This document shows, piece by piece, positions 1-10,535 of a stretch of DNA of 64,000 bases (the first letter of the stretch is position 1; the number at the start of each line of letters is the position of its first letter). Source of the DNA: Toxorhynchites rutilus septentrionalis (Eukaryota; Arthropoda; Insecta; Diptera; Culicidae); assembly GCF_029784135.1 (NCBI RefSeq), contig NC_073746.1, positions 231,558,024 through 231,622,023 of the forward strand, written 5' to 3'. A program made the position numbers and the translations under genes. Under the pieces are notes generated by a model. That model was not told the DNA's origin. It did not search any database and saw only the letters and a program-made list of their open reading frames with translations.

Positions 1-690
1 GAGTAGAGAGTAGGTAGAGTAGAGAGTAGAGAGTAGAGAGAGTAGAAAGTAGAGAGTAGAGAGAGTGGAGAGAGTACAGAGTAGAGAGTAGAGAGAGTGG
101 AGAGAGTACAGAGTAGAGAGTAGAGATAGTAGAGAGTAGAGAGTAGAGAGAGTAGAGAGTAGAGAGAGTAGAGAGTAGAGAGAGTAGAGAGTAGAGAGTA
201 GAGAGAGTAGAAAGTAGAGAGAGTAGAAAGTAGAGAGAGTAGAAAGTAGAGAGTAGAGAGAGTAGAGAGAGTACAGAGTAGATAGTAGAGATAGTAGAGA
301 ATAGAGAGAGTAGAGAGTAGAGAGAGTAGAGAGTAGAGAGTGGAGAGAGTAGAGAGTAGAGAGAGTAGAGAGTAGAGACGGTACAGAGTAGAGAGTAGAG
401 ATAGTAGAGAGTAGGGAGAGTAGAGAGAGTAGAGAGAGTAGAGAATAGAGAGAGTAGAGAGAGTAGAAAGTAGATAGAGTAGACAGTAGATAGATTAGAT
501 AGAGTAGAGAGAGTAGAGAGTAGAGAGTAGATAATAGAGAGAGTAGAGAGTAAAGAGATTAGAGAAAGTAGAGAGTAGAAAGAGTAGAGAGTAGAGAGTA
601 GTGAGAGTGGAGAGAAAGTGGAAAGTTTAAAATAAAGAGCAGAGAGTGGAGAGAAGAGAGAACAAAGTACAGAGTAGATAGTAGGGAATG
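1..690. repeat. GA-rich minisatellite (GAGTAGA-type)
   Basis: Long run of imperfect units built from GAGTAGA and GAGAGTAGA, with variants carrying AAAG, GGAG or TACAG. Purine-only on the + strand for long stretches, decaying after about 600. No reading frame of interest. It starts before the window, so its full size is unknown. Confidence 0.95.
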
Positions 691-1444
691 GAGAGTAGAG
701 AGTTGAAATTCAAAGTCAAAATTGGAAGAGCAACAATTGATCGCAGAGAAAGAGTAGATATTCGAGACATAGAGATATTTGGACTAAAAAAGAAACATTG
801 AATAAAAGAAAAGAAAATAAGTTGCGAGAGTCTGTTTGAGTGCAACAGCAAAGCTATTCCAATGACTTTGCGGTAAACTTATTAAAACATAGAATTGGGC
901 CGCTAGTCGCATTATGAAAAAAAACAGAACATATCACGAACTAAAATGTTTTTTTTTTTTTGATTTCAGAAATAGTATTCTAATGTCTACTATGTTTGGA
1001 TTCTAGAGCAACTTCATGGAAGTTTGACTTTTGTCAGCAATTGTAATTTTTTTTCACAATTAGGGTGCTGAAAACTTCAGTCGTCTAAAAATAAGATGCA
1101 AGCGGAAAACTTTTCGTCTCAATCTATGTCATACAGAGTCAATTGAATTTATTTTTCAAGTTCATTTTACATGAAAAAAACTTGCAACCTTTTTTCCCAT
1201 GCACTGTCAAATGTTTATCCATCAAAGGAACAAAAGATTGTGTGACTCTGACTTTGTTCGTTTACTTTTTTGGTCGACGTAACGAGAAGTAAAATTGAAT
1301 TGAAATTAAATTTGGAACCCTTCAAAAATACTGAAATTTCAGTTTCTGTTAAAATGTCGGGCCCTTATGATTTTGAACGCTTGCATTGATTTAGGCAAAA
1401 AAAACTAGTTCGTTCATTTCATTTGCTTATTTTTACTTTTAGTA
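691..1444. other. AT-rich intergenic DNA
   Basis: No coding frame, RNA gene or recognisable element seen. Contains short homopolymer T runs only. Confidence 0.6.
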
Positions 1445-1496
1445 ACAACACTTTTCCTATGTAGTGTAATAGTTCACTACATAGGAAAAGTGTTGT
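1445..1496. repeat. Perfect 22-bp inverted repeat (hairpin)
   Basis: Arms 1445-1466 and 1475-1496 are exact reverse complements around the 8-nt loop TAATAGTT; after one mismatch two more pairs are possible. The sequence could form a cruciform or an RNA stem-loop. A small MITE remnant or a chance palindrome are alternatives; the arms are short for a pre-miRNA. Confidence 0.9.
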
Positions 1497-1718
1497 AACA
1501 TACATAAACAAAATCTGTCACAGATTTTAAAAATCTTCCCACTTTTCACTTTCCATCTTGGGGATGTGTATTGCAACTGACATTAATTTCACACACAGTT
1601 GATAATATTAACAGAAAATATGTACATTCTACTGTACGTAGAATGCCGTACCAAAGATTTGGTAGCCTATTTTGGTAATCTGTTTTCTGGGTGTAGTTAC
1701 AGCCCCTACCGTACAAAC

Positions 1719-2037
1719 CAGGGGTTAGACATCAATTGAATATAGGCTACCCAAAATCCAAATCAATATGGCGTCATTTGTTTATCAACATATCATTTAC
1801 GAGGATTGAAATCGAAAAATGCGCTGCTTTATTCTAACTGCATGAGCGATTTTCATATTTCGGTTTCACATGGAGGTGTTCACATTTAACATGGAGTTTA
1901 AAGTTAGCCACTATTCGACTATATAACCGGACCGAGTTGTAAACAACAGTAATTGATTGAACCAAAATGTCAGTAAACCGCAGCAATATTGGGTACACTG
2001 GCAATATGAGGGATTTGACGTTTTAGTCGTACCCCTG
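1719..2037. mobile_element. hAT-type MITE A (319 bp, 8-bp TSD)
   Basis: Begins CAGGGGTTAGAC and ends GTCGTACCCCTG, so the termini are inverted repeats of CAGGGGT. It is flanked by identical 8-bp direct repeats GTACAAAC at 1711-1718 and 2038-2045. An 8-bp duplication with CAG-type ends is the hAT signature. No coding capacity. Confidence 0.75.
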
Positions 2038-2045
2038 GTACAAAC

Positions 2046-2300
2046 CAAGGCGCGTAGAAGTATATCCTAAGGTGGGCCAACTTGCTAAAACCACTCTTCA
2101 GCCATCTTGGAAATCTACTGTGTTTAGTTTGTAAACAAAACACAATACGCTTGTGCCGGAGCTCGCTCGTGATCAGTCTGTCTCTTTCACGCTTCAAGGA
2201 AATAATTCCCTTCTGCTTTCTTCCGTACTGTTTTCATATACCGCTCCCCTAACCAACTTAGTGACAAAATGGCCTCACCTAGTACCATAGACCCGTCTTG
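2046..2300. mobile_element. hAT-type MITE B (255 bp, 8-bp TSD)
   Basis: Begins CAAGGCGCGT and ends ACCCGTCTTG; the inverted similarity extends about 35 bp inward with mismatches. Flanked by GTACAAAC at 2038-2045 and 2301-2308. The left duplication is also the right duplication of the neighbouring MITE, so both used the same target octamer. It ends 249 bp before the nuclease-NACHT start codon and may contribute promoter sequence. Confidence 0.78.
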
Positions 2301-2549
2301 GTACAAACATCTTGGTTCGTATTTATAAATGTTGCCCGTGTGGCAAAATTGCATCCATTGATTGAAATTTTCAAAAACAAAAACAAATCACCGGTATCGC
2401 GGCTTCATAATGAGTCATTGGAATCATTCATCTCATGTTCACCATCTACTAATATTATTTTTAGAAAAGGTATACTCGTATTCATCATACTTGCATTTTA
2501 TTGCTAACTACTTACTTTTAGCATTTATATTTCATTGTATCTATCATCT
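2301..2549 (+). promoter_or_regulatory. Presumed promoter and 5' leader of the nuclease-NACHT gene
   Basis: A TATA-like stretch TATTTATAAAT lies at 2320-2330. A short 5'-UTR intron is plausible at 2470-2521: donor AAAAG/GTATAC, branch-like GCTAAC near 2503, acceptor CTTTTAG. In the spliced transcript an in-frame TAG (2462-2464) lies upstream with no ATG before 2550, so the intron would not change the protein. Inference from sequence only. Confidence 0.35.
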
Positions 2550-5500
2550 ATGGCCGGAGCATCCTCTAATCAGCGGGAAAATGTTCCCGATGGTTACTTT
2601 TATCAGCTACAAACGCTTGTGTACTGCATTCATCAACTACGGCAGAACAACAACCGTATCGAAACATACGATATCGGAAATGCTATTCGGGAGTTCGGGG
2701 CGCTGGACGATGTTGTATTTCATGTCACACCCGCTGGCGGGAACAAAATGACCTATGCCTTGCAGGTCAAGCAGGCAAAAACGGACAAATCAATTGACAA
2801 TCACGGCCTATGGGATGGTCCTAAAAGCAGGTTCTATGTGTTCAAGTATTTCAGATCTTTTCTTGAAATTAAACAGAAGATTTCACTAGAGCAACTACAG
2901 GAGCTGATCATCTGGACGCATATGGATTTTGCCAGTGATGCGCGGGCATTATGCGAAGAATATGATCCTGATGTTGGATTTGATGTTCTTGGTTCGGAAG
3001 ATCGAGATTTTCTATACGATCGTTATAGGATAGTGCAGTACCAGGATTACGCACAATTGTTCTTGAAAATGGCGCATCCTCTGGCAGTTATCGCCGAGAA
3101 ATTTGTCGATGTGATGTTCAAGAAACAACTGTGGGACACGAAGCGTGCTGCGAAAGATTACTTTCGGGTGATGGCAACAGAAGTTATAAATAACGAAGGA
3201 AACGAAGTTGAAAATTATGAAGGAGAAGAAGTCGTAAATAATATAGCGAAATTTCGCGAGGAGTTTATCGCTGGAGATGAATGCCTACTTGAGGGAACCC
3301 TTCTATTCAGGGAACTTTTCGAACGAGCCATGATGAAAAAATTCTCCGAGAAGAATTTAGGCCAGTTTCGCATGGAAGATTTGAATTGCGAGTTCTATAG
3401 GAACTATTTCGAGCTGATTGTTGATCAGAAGTTCAAGAAAGGCAAAGGAGCAACGTGGAAAATAGACGGATACGAACCAGTGCAGCAGGATCTGGAGGAT
3501 TTTTTCAATCGCTTTGTCTTCTACGTAAATGTTCCCAAACTGCAGGATATGAAGAAATTCCTGTCGAAAAGCTTTTGTGTCGATTATGATGAGCTTTGTA
3601 CATTGGTAGAGAAATGTACTTTTGGAACTATGATAGGAAGAGATCGAATAAACCATCTTTTTACATTGCTTTGCTTGCGGAACACGATGGATCATACCGT
3701 AAATTCAAAGCTGAAATTTCAATCCGGAGGCATTCAAAAGCTGAAGGAACAAATAGAGGTTGTGAAGAAATATTTGTATGTAAAAACTGTTCAAGACCTA
3801 GAAATCAGTGTTCACAGGGTCCTGTCGTTAGTAGAGGCTGAGCTGCAGCCACATGGAAAGCGGTATCTAGCTTTCAGGCAAGACAATTTCATTAGGAATT
3901 CTGACCAAATCCAGACAATTTTAAATATCGCAGAGCTTGCAAAGAATGGTCTTGAATTCATTATCGTTAGTTTTGTGAGCAGCGATGTTGCAAATCGAAT
4001 CATGATGGAATTCGAAAACACCGAGGTAAAAATAATATTCCTTGGAAGTACACCAATAGGGGAAATGCCATTTAATTGTCTCTATTTCGAGGATGAATTC
4101 GATGTTGATCTGCTCTCCCCAAGTAACAAGAAAGTTATTAAGAACACAAAAATTCACCTGTTTGGATCACTTACAAAAGCAGATGATATTTTTTCCGATC
4201 AACTCTTCAAAAAGGAGAATTCTGAATTAGCGTTAGCGCTTTATCGAAGTCAGAAGAATGTATACATTGGAGCGGATGATCTTGAGTTGGATCCACATTT
4301 TGTTACTAGAGATTTGAAACAGAATGGAAATGTAATCGTTGATTTCGAGAAATGTTCAATATCATCGCCAATTGTTATTTCCGATCAATCCGGGATGGGC
4401 AAAAGTATTGAACTGGTCAATATTGCGGTAACGCTGAGAAAAAATAATCCAGATTATTTGGTGGCATTTATGGATTGCAAAGCAGCTGTAACGCATTTCG
4501 AAGGCGATGTTATCGATATGATGTTCCGTATTCTGGAAGCAGATGATGCTTTAGAGCAGCTGATAGTGAAGAAAATGTTTTTCGCGAGAAAAGTCGTCCT
4601 GCTGATGGATAGTTTCGACGAGGTTAGCAACATGAGCAGTGAAGCCCTGGAGCAGCTTATCGAAGCTATTTCGAGAACCAACATAAACAAATTATTCATA
4701 GCAACTAAACCGCATTGTGAAGATGTCATCAAAAACATTTTTCCTCACTCCCTAGTGTGTAAACTGGATCCATTTAGTCCATCCAACCAGTTCGACTATT
4801 TGAAAAGCTTCTGGTGCATAGACAGTATTGAAGACGAGGCAACACGCTTGCGAGTTGAACAGAATACGAAATGTATTATTGATAAATTTAGAAATATTCT
4901 TCGAGATAATACACTTCTGGGGATTCCTCTGCAAACGAACATGATTGCCGTTATCTATCAGAATGATATTCGTTCCGAAGATTTTGAGCTACCCCAGTCG
5001 TACCAAATTGGTAGTGTTGTTATGCGATTTGTGGACTCGAAGTTGGATAGCATATCGAAACATTTCAGTATCACTAACAGGGCACACGAACTGATTATGA
5101 GAACTGCGCGCACTCCCATCATGAATGAACACATCAAATTGGCATTTCTTATTCACGACCAACTCGTAGAGAGACAAAGGCAAAAGCATATGAAATGTGA
5201 AGTGTCCCGAACACAACAACAACAAGATATTCAGAAGCTGTGTGATGAGCTGCAGGTGTATGGATTAGTGCGTTTGAAGCCCTCGATTGGGTTTATACAT
5301 CAAACATATCTCAACTTTTTTCTGGCATTGTTCTATCTAACTTATTCCTCAGAGGAACGAACATTCCGGGCATTCATGGATCAACATCTGTGCACATCAC
5401 GTGTTTGTCTTACTTCGAGATTTTTGGATTTCCATATAGACCATATTGAAGCGACAACGGCTCTTCAATCCATCGACTGTGAGAATGAAACCTCAGAGGA

Positions 5501-6320
5501 ACGTGACCAATTCATACCTCATCCTACCACCCGACTTCATCCGGATAAGATGCAACAATTACACAACTATCTACGCTTTCACTGCACCGAAAAAGTCGTA
5601 TATACGTTGATTCGCAATAGCTTCAACGCTTCCGTGTTCAACGTTTTCGAGGTGCTCTACGATAGTCTTCCATCCTCTATCAAGGGAAAGCTAAAATTCC
5701 GATTCGGAAGTCAACCGGTAATCGATCATGCAATCAATCTTAAATTACTCGGCGAGTATCAGATTGTGCAATTGTTGGCAATTCTGCAGAAGAAAAACCC
5801 CACCGATTTCGTGCGTAAATATTTGACCGACTTTGCTGAGGATGAAGATTTTATTGCCATGGCGTGTCGCAAACCGTTCCCGAAAGTTTTCAACTGGCTT
5901 ATCGGGTTGTCAGCGGAATTCAGCGCGGAAGAAAGAGCGGCTCTTGAAGGCTATATCACAAGGCGTTTGGCGGGGTATGTGGAGTTGATTGTTCGGCACA
6001 ATAACAGTCAGATTTTGCAGCAGGTAATCAAATGGGCGAAAGACACGTATTGTAAGGCATCGGTTGGATGCTTCCTCGAATACAACGAAGTCTTGCGCGT
6101 GTTCGCGAGCAGCGTCGGTGAGGAAGGAATCACCAAAAAGTTGCTAATTGACAAGAGAGTTGACATGGTACAAATCATGTTCGATTTGTTCACGTGGACA
6201 TTTGAATCTCAATTTGCACTTGACAACCACTGCCTTGAATTGATGAGAAGTATTCAAATAGGAGAAATTAAACGAAAAATTGATGAAACATTTTTCAAGA
6301 AGTTTTCCGTAGTTTACTAA
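2550..6320 (+). CDS. Nuclease-NACHT (STAND) NTPase, 1256 aa
   Basis: Single open frame, with ATG at 2550 chosen because the five codons before it start from a TTG only. Residues about 10-150 look like a PD-(D/E)xK nuclease of the Cap4/DUF4297 type: GYFYQ at 15-19, E48, D53-D54 in LDDVVF, and LQVKQ with Q72/K74 as the (D/E/Q)xK pair. The NACHT core follows: Walker A SDQSGMGKS at 611-619 (K618), Walker B VVLLMDSFDE at 682-691 (D687, D690, E691), sensor-like LFIATKP near 715-721, and a GxP motif (GIP, 791-793) as in STAND winged-helix regions. Residues ~995-1256 are probably helical repeats. No signal peptide or membrane segment is evident. Families of this layout sense a ligand, oligomerise and activate the N-terminal effector; that role here is inference. 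No introns and an isolated position fit a retrocopied, transferred or expanded-family gene. The nuclease assignment is less sure than NACHT. Confidence 0.85.
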   Translation: MAGASSNQRENVPDGYFYQLQTLVYCIHQLRQNNNRIETYDIGNAIREFGALDDVVFHVTPAGGNKMTYALQVKQAKTDKSIDNHGLWDGPKSRFYVFKYFRSFLEIKQKISLEQLQELIIWTHMDFASDARALCEEYDPDVGFDVLGSEDRDFLYDRYRIVQYQDYAQLFLKMAHPLAVIAEKFVDVMFKKQLWDTKRAAKDYFRVMATEVINNEGNEVENYEGEEVVNNIAKFREEFIAGDECLLEGTLLFRELFERAMMKKFSEKNLGQFRMEDLNCEFYRNYFELIVDQKFKKGKGATWKIDGYEPVQQDLEDFFNRFVFYVNVPKLQDMKKFLSKSFCVDYDELCTLVEKCTFGTMIGRDRINHLFTLLCLRNTMDHTVNSKLKFQSGGIQKLKEQIEVVKKYLYVKTVQDLEISVHRVLSLVEAELQPHGKRYLAFRQDNFIRNSDQIQTILNIAELAKNGLEFIIVSFVSSDVANRIMMEFENTEVKIIFLGSTPIGEMPFNCLYFEDEFDVDLLSPSNKKVIKNTKIHLFGSLTKADDIFSDQLFKKENSELALALYRSQKNVYIGADDLELDPHFVTRDLKQNGNVIVDFEKCSISSPIVISDQSGMGKSIELVNIAVTLRKNNPDYLVAFMDCKAAVTHFEGDVIDMMFRILEADDALEQLIVKKMFFARKVVLLMDSFDEVSNMSSEALEQLIEAISRTNINKLFIATKPHCEDVIKNIFPHSLVCKLDPFSPSNQFDYLKSFWCIDSIEDEATRLRVEQNTKCIIDKFRNILRDNTLLGIPLQTNMIAVIYQNDIRSEDFELPQSYQIGSVVMRFVDSKLDSISKHFSITNRAHELIMRTARTPIMNEHIKLAFLIHDQLVERQRQKHMKCEVSRTQQQQDIQKLCDELQVYGLVRLKPSIGFIHQTYLNFFLALFYLTYSSEERTFRAFMDQHLCTSRVCLTSRFLDFHIDHIEATTALQSIDCENETSEERDQFIPHPTTRLHPDKMQQLHNYLRFHCTEKVVYTLIRNSFNASVFNVFEVLYDSLPSSIKGKLKFRFGSQPVIDHAINLKLLGEYQIVQLLAILQKKNPTDFVRKYLTDFAEDEDFIAMACRKPFPKVFNWLIGLSAEFSAEERAALEGYITRRLAGYVELIVRHNNSQILQQVIKWAKDTYCKASVGCFLEYNEVLRVFASSVGEEGITKKLLIDKRVDMVQIMFDLFTWTFESQFALDNHCLELMRSIQIGEIKRKIDETFFKKFSVVY

Positions 6321-7240
6321 TTATTATTATTTGTTTTGATTTATAAATTTTATATATGTAAATATATATGCATTTGCTTTATTTTATAAATATATTTAAC
6401 ACATATATGTTTTCTTTTCGGTTTTAATTACTTGAATACATACATGATATCATAATATCTACTCTCTGTTTTGTATTCATTCTGTAATATAGAATTATCT
6501 TTTTCGTGGTTCGGAATATTCAGCTGTACGGCACCCGCCATGTTTTTGGTGCCATCATCTCAAACGTCAAAAGTATTTATTTTCTTCAAAACAGCGATCA
6601 GCGTTGACGGCATTCAGCTTCGCTCACTAGTTTAGGGGAGCGTAATAGCCCCCGCAGACTGCAGACTTTTTTTATGAATGAAAATAAGCTTTTCTATATC
6701 ATATTAGTATTCTATTTAAATTAAAATCATTTTTGTTTGCAGGTGGTAAGAGACGAATGAACTCTCAGAGTTTAAAGTCTCTCTAATTCAATACCTTCCT
6801 TCCTTCCTTGCAGGTGGTGAAAAAAGTCTCATGAGAAAATTGTTTATGAAGACAACTTTATATTATAACGAAAAAATTCAGCAACAATGTTGGAATTGTA
6901 TAGCCATATGATTGAATGAAAGTCAGAAATACATGTTTAACGTAATTAAATAACATGATGTAAAAATTTTCAATCAAATTTAAAAATTTAAAAACCGGCT
7001 TCGTGTCTTCTAATCTGATAGAGATTACACTAACGAGTTTGGGACCCAAATTATGGCCCTAATTTGAAGTCGCCACCAGACGTCGACGTTATGCCACTGT
7101 CATCGCGAATTATCAATTTACCGTGATAGCTATTATATTATAAGTCTTCGAGAAAAATACATCGCTCAGACACTTATGAACTAATTCTTAATCTAAACGT
7201 ATTTTTTTAGATGTTAAAGTAAAATTTTTCGAAAACTTCA
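6321..7240. other. 3' flank of the nuclease-NACHT gene, no gene seen
   Basis: AT-rich 3' UTR-like DNA follows the stop, with ATATAAA/TATAAA-type variants but no canonical AATAAA close by. The motif TTAGGGGAGCG at 6632-6642 is the inverse of CGCTCCCCTAA inside MITE B and is probably a related MITE scrap. A repeat of GCAGGTGGT flanks a (CCTT)n tract around 6740-6820. Confidence 0.5.
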
Positions 7241-7970
7241 TTAAATAAACGGCAACATGTATCCAGTGGGTTGTTCTGTCCGTATTGAGTACGATGAGTT
7301 TTGTTCTGGGAGAAACTCAACATGTCGAGTCGGTCTCAATGGTGCGTGAAAATGAATTTTTGCTAGTAGTTCAACATAGTCGATGTTGTAGGAAACGATA
7401 TCGAAAATTAACAGCCGCTGTAGAATTATTCTCCTATTTTCTAGGCAGGCAAGTGTAGAGGATCCAACCACGGTAGCCGGCGAAGAGCGTAGCGGATGAA
7501 GCACTTTTGCACGCTTTCAATACTCCGGATGTGAACATTATGAAATGGTGCCCATACTGGAGCGGCATACTCTAGTACATTGCGAACAATAGAACAGTAC
7601 AAGGTTTTCAGGCAGTACACATTTTCGAATGATAGAGTGATCCTACGTATGACACCCGACATCTGGCGGTGGTTAATACTACGTGTTCAGCGAATTTTAG
7701 ATTGTGATCCAAATATACACCGAGATCTTTTATTACGGTGACTCGTTCAAAGTTCGAGGATGACATTTTGTAGCCGAAAATAATTGGTGAACGTGACCTA
7801 GCGAATGTTTTAGCATTGCACTTCCGTACATTTACTTCCATGCCATTTACATCACACCATTTGGTAAGCACATCAATATCCGACTGATGTCGATGATGAA
7901 CTTTTACAGCAGACGGATAGTGAGATAGGCGGTGACGGTAGGTACAGTGAGATAGCGAGAATCGTGCCAT
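7241..7970 (-). pseudogene. CR1/Jockey-like LINE reverse transcriptase fragment
   Basis: Minus-strand frames at 7608-7970, 7441-7662 and 7241-7504 join into the C-terminal part of a non-LTR reverse transcriptase. Recognisable pieces are KWCDVNGMEVNVRKC, VIKDLGVYLDHNLKF and CLKTLYCSIVRNVLEYAAPVW. The fragment has at least two frameshifts and lacks the catalytic palm and endonuclease, so it is a dead, 5'-truncated copy. Confidence 0.8.
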
Positions 7971-8200
7971 ACACCTGGAGATATTATAATACTTGTACTC
8001 TGACAGATGTCAAACTTGGATGCATTGATTGATTTTTTTTCTATTATACCATGAATGCTTTTGTTCGTGATCGGAATAAATCGCACCAGAAAGCGAGTGC
8101 AACAGGAACGACCGTTCAGAAAAAGTGTAGTAGTCTAGAAATATTGTGGCGGGGGAAAACATGATGGTTCTAAATGCCTCACAGATTTTCTATTATAAAC

Positions 8201-8398
8201 TAGCTGTACCCTGTCACGCTTTGCTGTGTCACATTGTGGTTGCATGGTTGAGTTGAATTTTTCATTTTTTTATGTTGTAACAACAATCCGAGATGTGTTT
8301 GGTTGTTTTGTATATTGTATCATAGTTTGACCTCAATCAGTACTTTTCGAGCTTTTAACGCGCACACAAACGAACAGAAAACTTTTATATGTATAGAG
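8201..8398. repeat. Dispersed repeat, copy 1
   Basis: Begins CTAGCTGTACCCTGTCACGC and ends in a stretch with GTACTTTTCGAG-type and ACACAAACGAACAGAA motifs followed by TATATGTATAGAGAT. The same tail recurs at 8570-8728. This layout resembles 3' ends of old LINE-type repeats common in insects; the family is not identified. Confidence 0.55.
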
Positions 8399-8569
8399 AT
8401 AGATGACGGAAATCGATAAATTTTAAATCACTTCGAAACACAGTTTCAGTTCATGATTTTGTCAAACACGTGGAAAAAAGATGTTTCACTCACATAGAAC
8501 ACATATTCATTACTGAATAGTCGATTTTCATTAGAAGCTCAATTTCAGAAACGCACTCTGGTCATATAT

Positions 8570-8728
8570 AAAATCATCTTTTTTCCAATTTTCCAATTTT
8601 TTATGCCGTAACAACACTCCTTGAAGTGGATTGTATATTGTGTACAACTTTGAGCTCAATCGGTTCCGTACTTTTCGAGTTTTTGACGCGTACACAAACG
8701 AACAGAACATTTTTATATATATAGAGAT
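8570..8728. repeat. Dispersed repeat, copy 2
   Basis: Shares with copy 1 the blocks GTAACAACA, TTGTATATTGT, CTCAATC, GTACTTTTCGAG and ACACAAACGAACAGAA, ending TATATATATAGAGATT. Same orientation, diverged, no coding frame. Confidence 0.55.
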
Positions 8729-9672
8729 TAATATTTCGTTTTCGTTTTTCGAAATTTATTTTGAGATGAATGTAATTGGGGCGAAATCCCAATTTAACAA
8801 GAATTAGAATCGAGGCCCAAACCGCCAAGATGCGCGATTCGAGTCCACCGCCGACTCGCCGTCGGAAGCGGCGGTGTCTAACACCCAAACCTGTGTTCCA
8901 CTGATTGCCCGGTTAGTTTGAAACATAGGATACGATCCTTTTGCAATGTCCGACCGAGCTTTAACGAGTGTCGGACGGCATACGTTTGCCTGATACGCTA
9001 AGTGATAAATCTAGTGCTTCCATATGATAGCTTCCAGATTTGGAAGAATTTTCCAATAAACAGAACCCTCACATCATTCTAAGTGTAACTTTAAATAACA
9101 CTTTAGAGGTAAAAAAATAGTGACAGTTTTTGAGATTTTTTTTATCTTCCTCTAATAAACCTTATTAACTTTATAGTTTTTGCAGAATTTGGCACTATAA
9201 GTTAATCAGAAACTTTTATCTGTCCGGCACTTCCTGATGTCATAGGAAGATACGTATCTAAGTGCTCGTGCTCTTGAATTCTGGCCAAGGAACTGTCGGG
9301 CAATCCGAAGGCCGAATTTTGGATGAAGATGATCTTCATCTTCATTTTTCCGTTTTTAAACACCTATAGCGCTTCCAGTAGGGTTTCGCGATAATTTAAA
9401 TTTTTGGCTTTAACAAAACCTTGAGTTCCACGGCCGTTACTCACTGGTTATGCGATCGTGGGTCTGTTCCGGATTTTGGATCAGTAGAATAGTGACATTT
9501 TTTGTATGAATATATCTTGGCTCCGTCTTAATGTCGGAGTAGCAATATTGTTGGTTTGTCTGTTTTAGGGTTTCACGCAACTAGTAAGCTAAGTGGTGCG
9601 GACTCAGTCCACTTCATTTTCAAGCAAATTCATGCATGTTTTCAAGCGATTTCTTGCAATAAATTTTCAGAC
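8729..9672. other. Intergenic DNA, nothing recognised
   Basis: No supported coding frame or RNA. A GC-rich patch at 8815-8885 contains GCCGCCGAC-type motifs but does not fold as a tRNA. Confidence 0.5.
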
Positions 9673-10535
9673 CACCAGAGATGCCAGATTTACAAATATG
9701 TTTGTAAATTTACAGACATATCTGTAAAAAACTTATTTTTGTCGTAGACTTTTTGGATATAACAATATTTTACAGGTTTTTGGAAAATAAGAGGCTCTAT
9801 TCATCACATCAAAGATATTTGACTCACCATATGACATTTTTCCATAGTTTTAATACAGAAAAGTTATTATATTTAGTTTATATCAATACACATGACGTTA
9901 GACCAGCGATACTCAACCTGTGGCCCAGCAGTCTTTCTGGTTGGCCAATCTGGTGTGTATGAAGTTTGGAACTCATACACATAAGTACTTTTGCCCTGAC
10001 ATCATTGCAGACGAAAGAGAGTTATTCACAATTAATGAAAAATTGCATTCTCTGCAGGTAAGGAAAAATCTTGAACGAAAATTGTCTCTGATAATTATTT
10101 TCTGTTCTAGATAAGATTGTTTTGCTGAAATGCAAGTAGATTTATTGATAAATAGTTAAGTTAGTGTCAGGACTATGTCTTCTGAGTATTTAAACAACAT
10201 CGAATAAAAATTTTCATTCTTTTTTCAACAACTTACATTCGCTTTCGGGTCTGCTTATGACAAAATATGGGTTACTGTTCGATATTGTTACCACAGACAT
10301 GGTTCATGACCGTGGGGTTATCTAAAACTTGTATAGCCTTGCATGGCGGATGGAAAATATACACTGCATTTTCTTATAAATTTCATCAACAACAAGACCG
10401 CAAGCCTTGGTGGATGTCCAATATATCAATGAAGAAATACTGATTTTTATAAAAATTAATAGCGCGTATGTATGTGTGTGTATGTATGTGTAGATCGTTG
10501 AAACATTTAAACACACTTACAACACATAAGTTATT

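Noticed and set aside
1..690. CRISPR-like array
   Set aside because: Units are short, imperfect and lack unique spacers; this is a minisatellite in a eukaryotic genome.
2535..2549. Extra N-terminal residues before the nuclease-NACHT ATG
   Set aside because: The longer frame begins at TTG, not ATG. In a eukaryote the first ATG in frame is 2550.
2242..6642. Inverted CGCTCCCCTAA / TTAGGGGAGCG as terminal repeats carrying the nuclease-NACHT gene as cargo
   Set aside because: The left motif lies inside MITE B, whose own ends and duplications are clear; the right motif is probably a scrap of the same MITE family.
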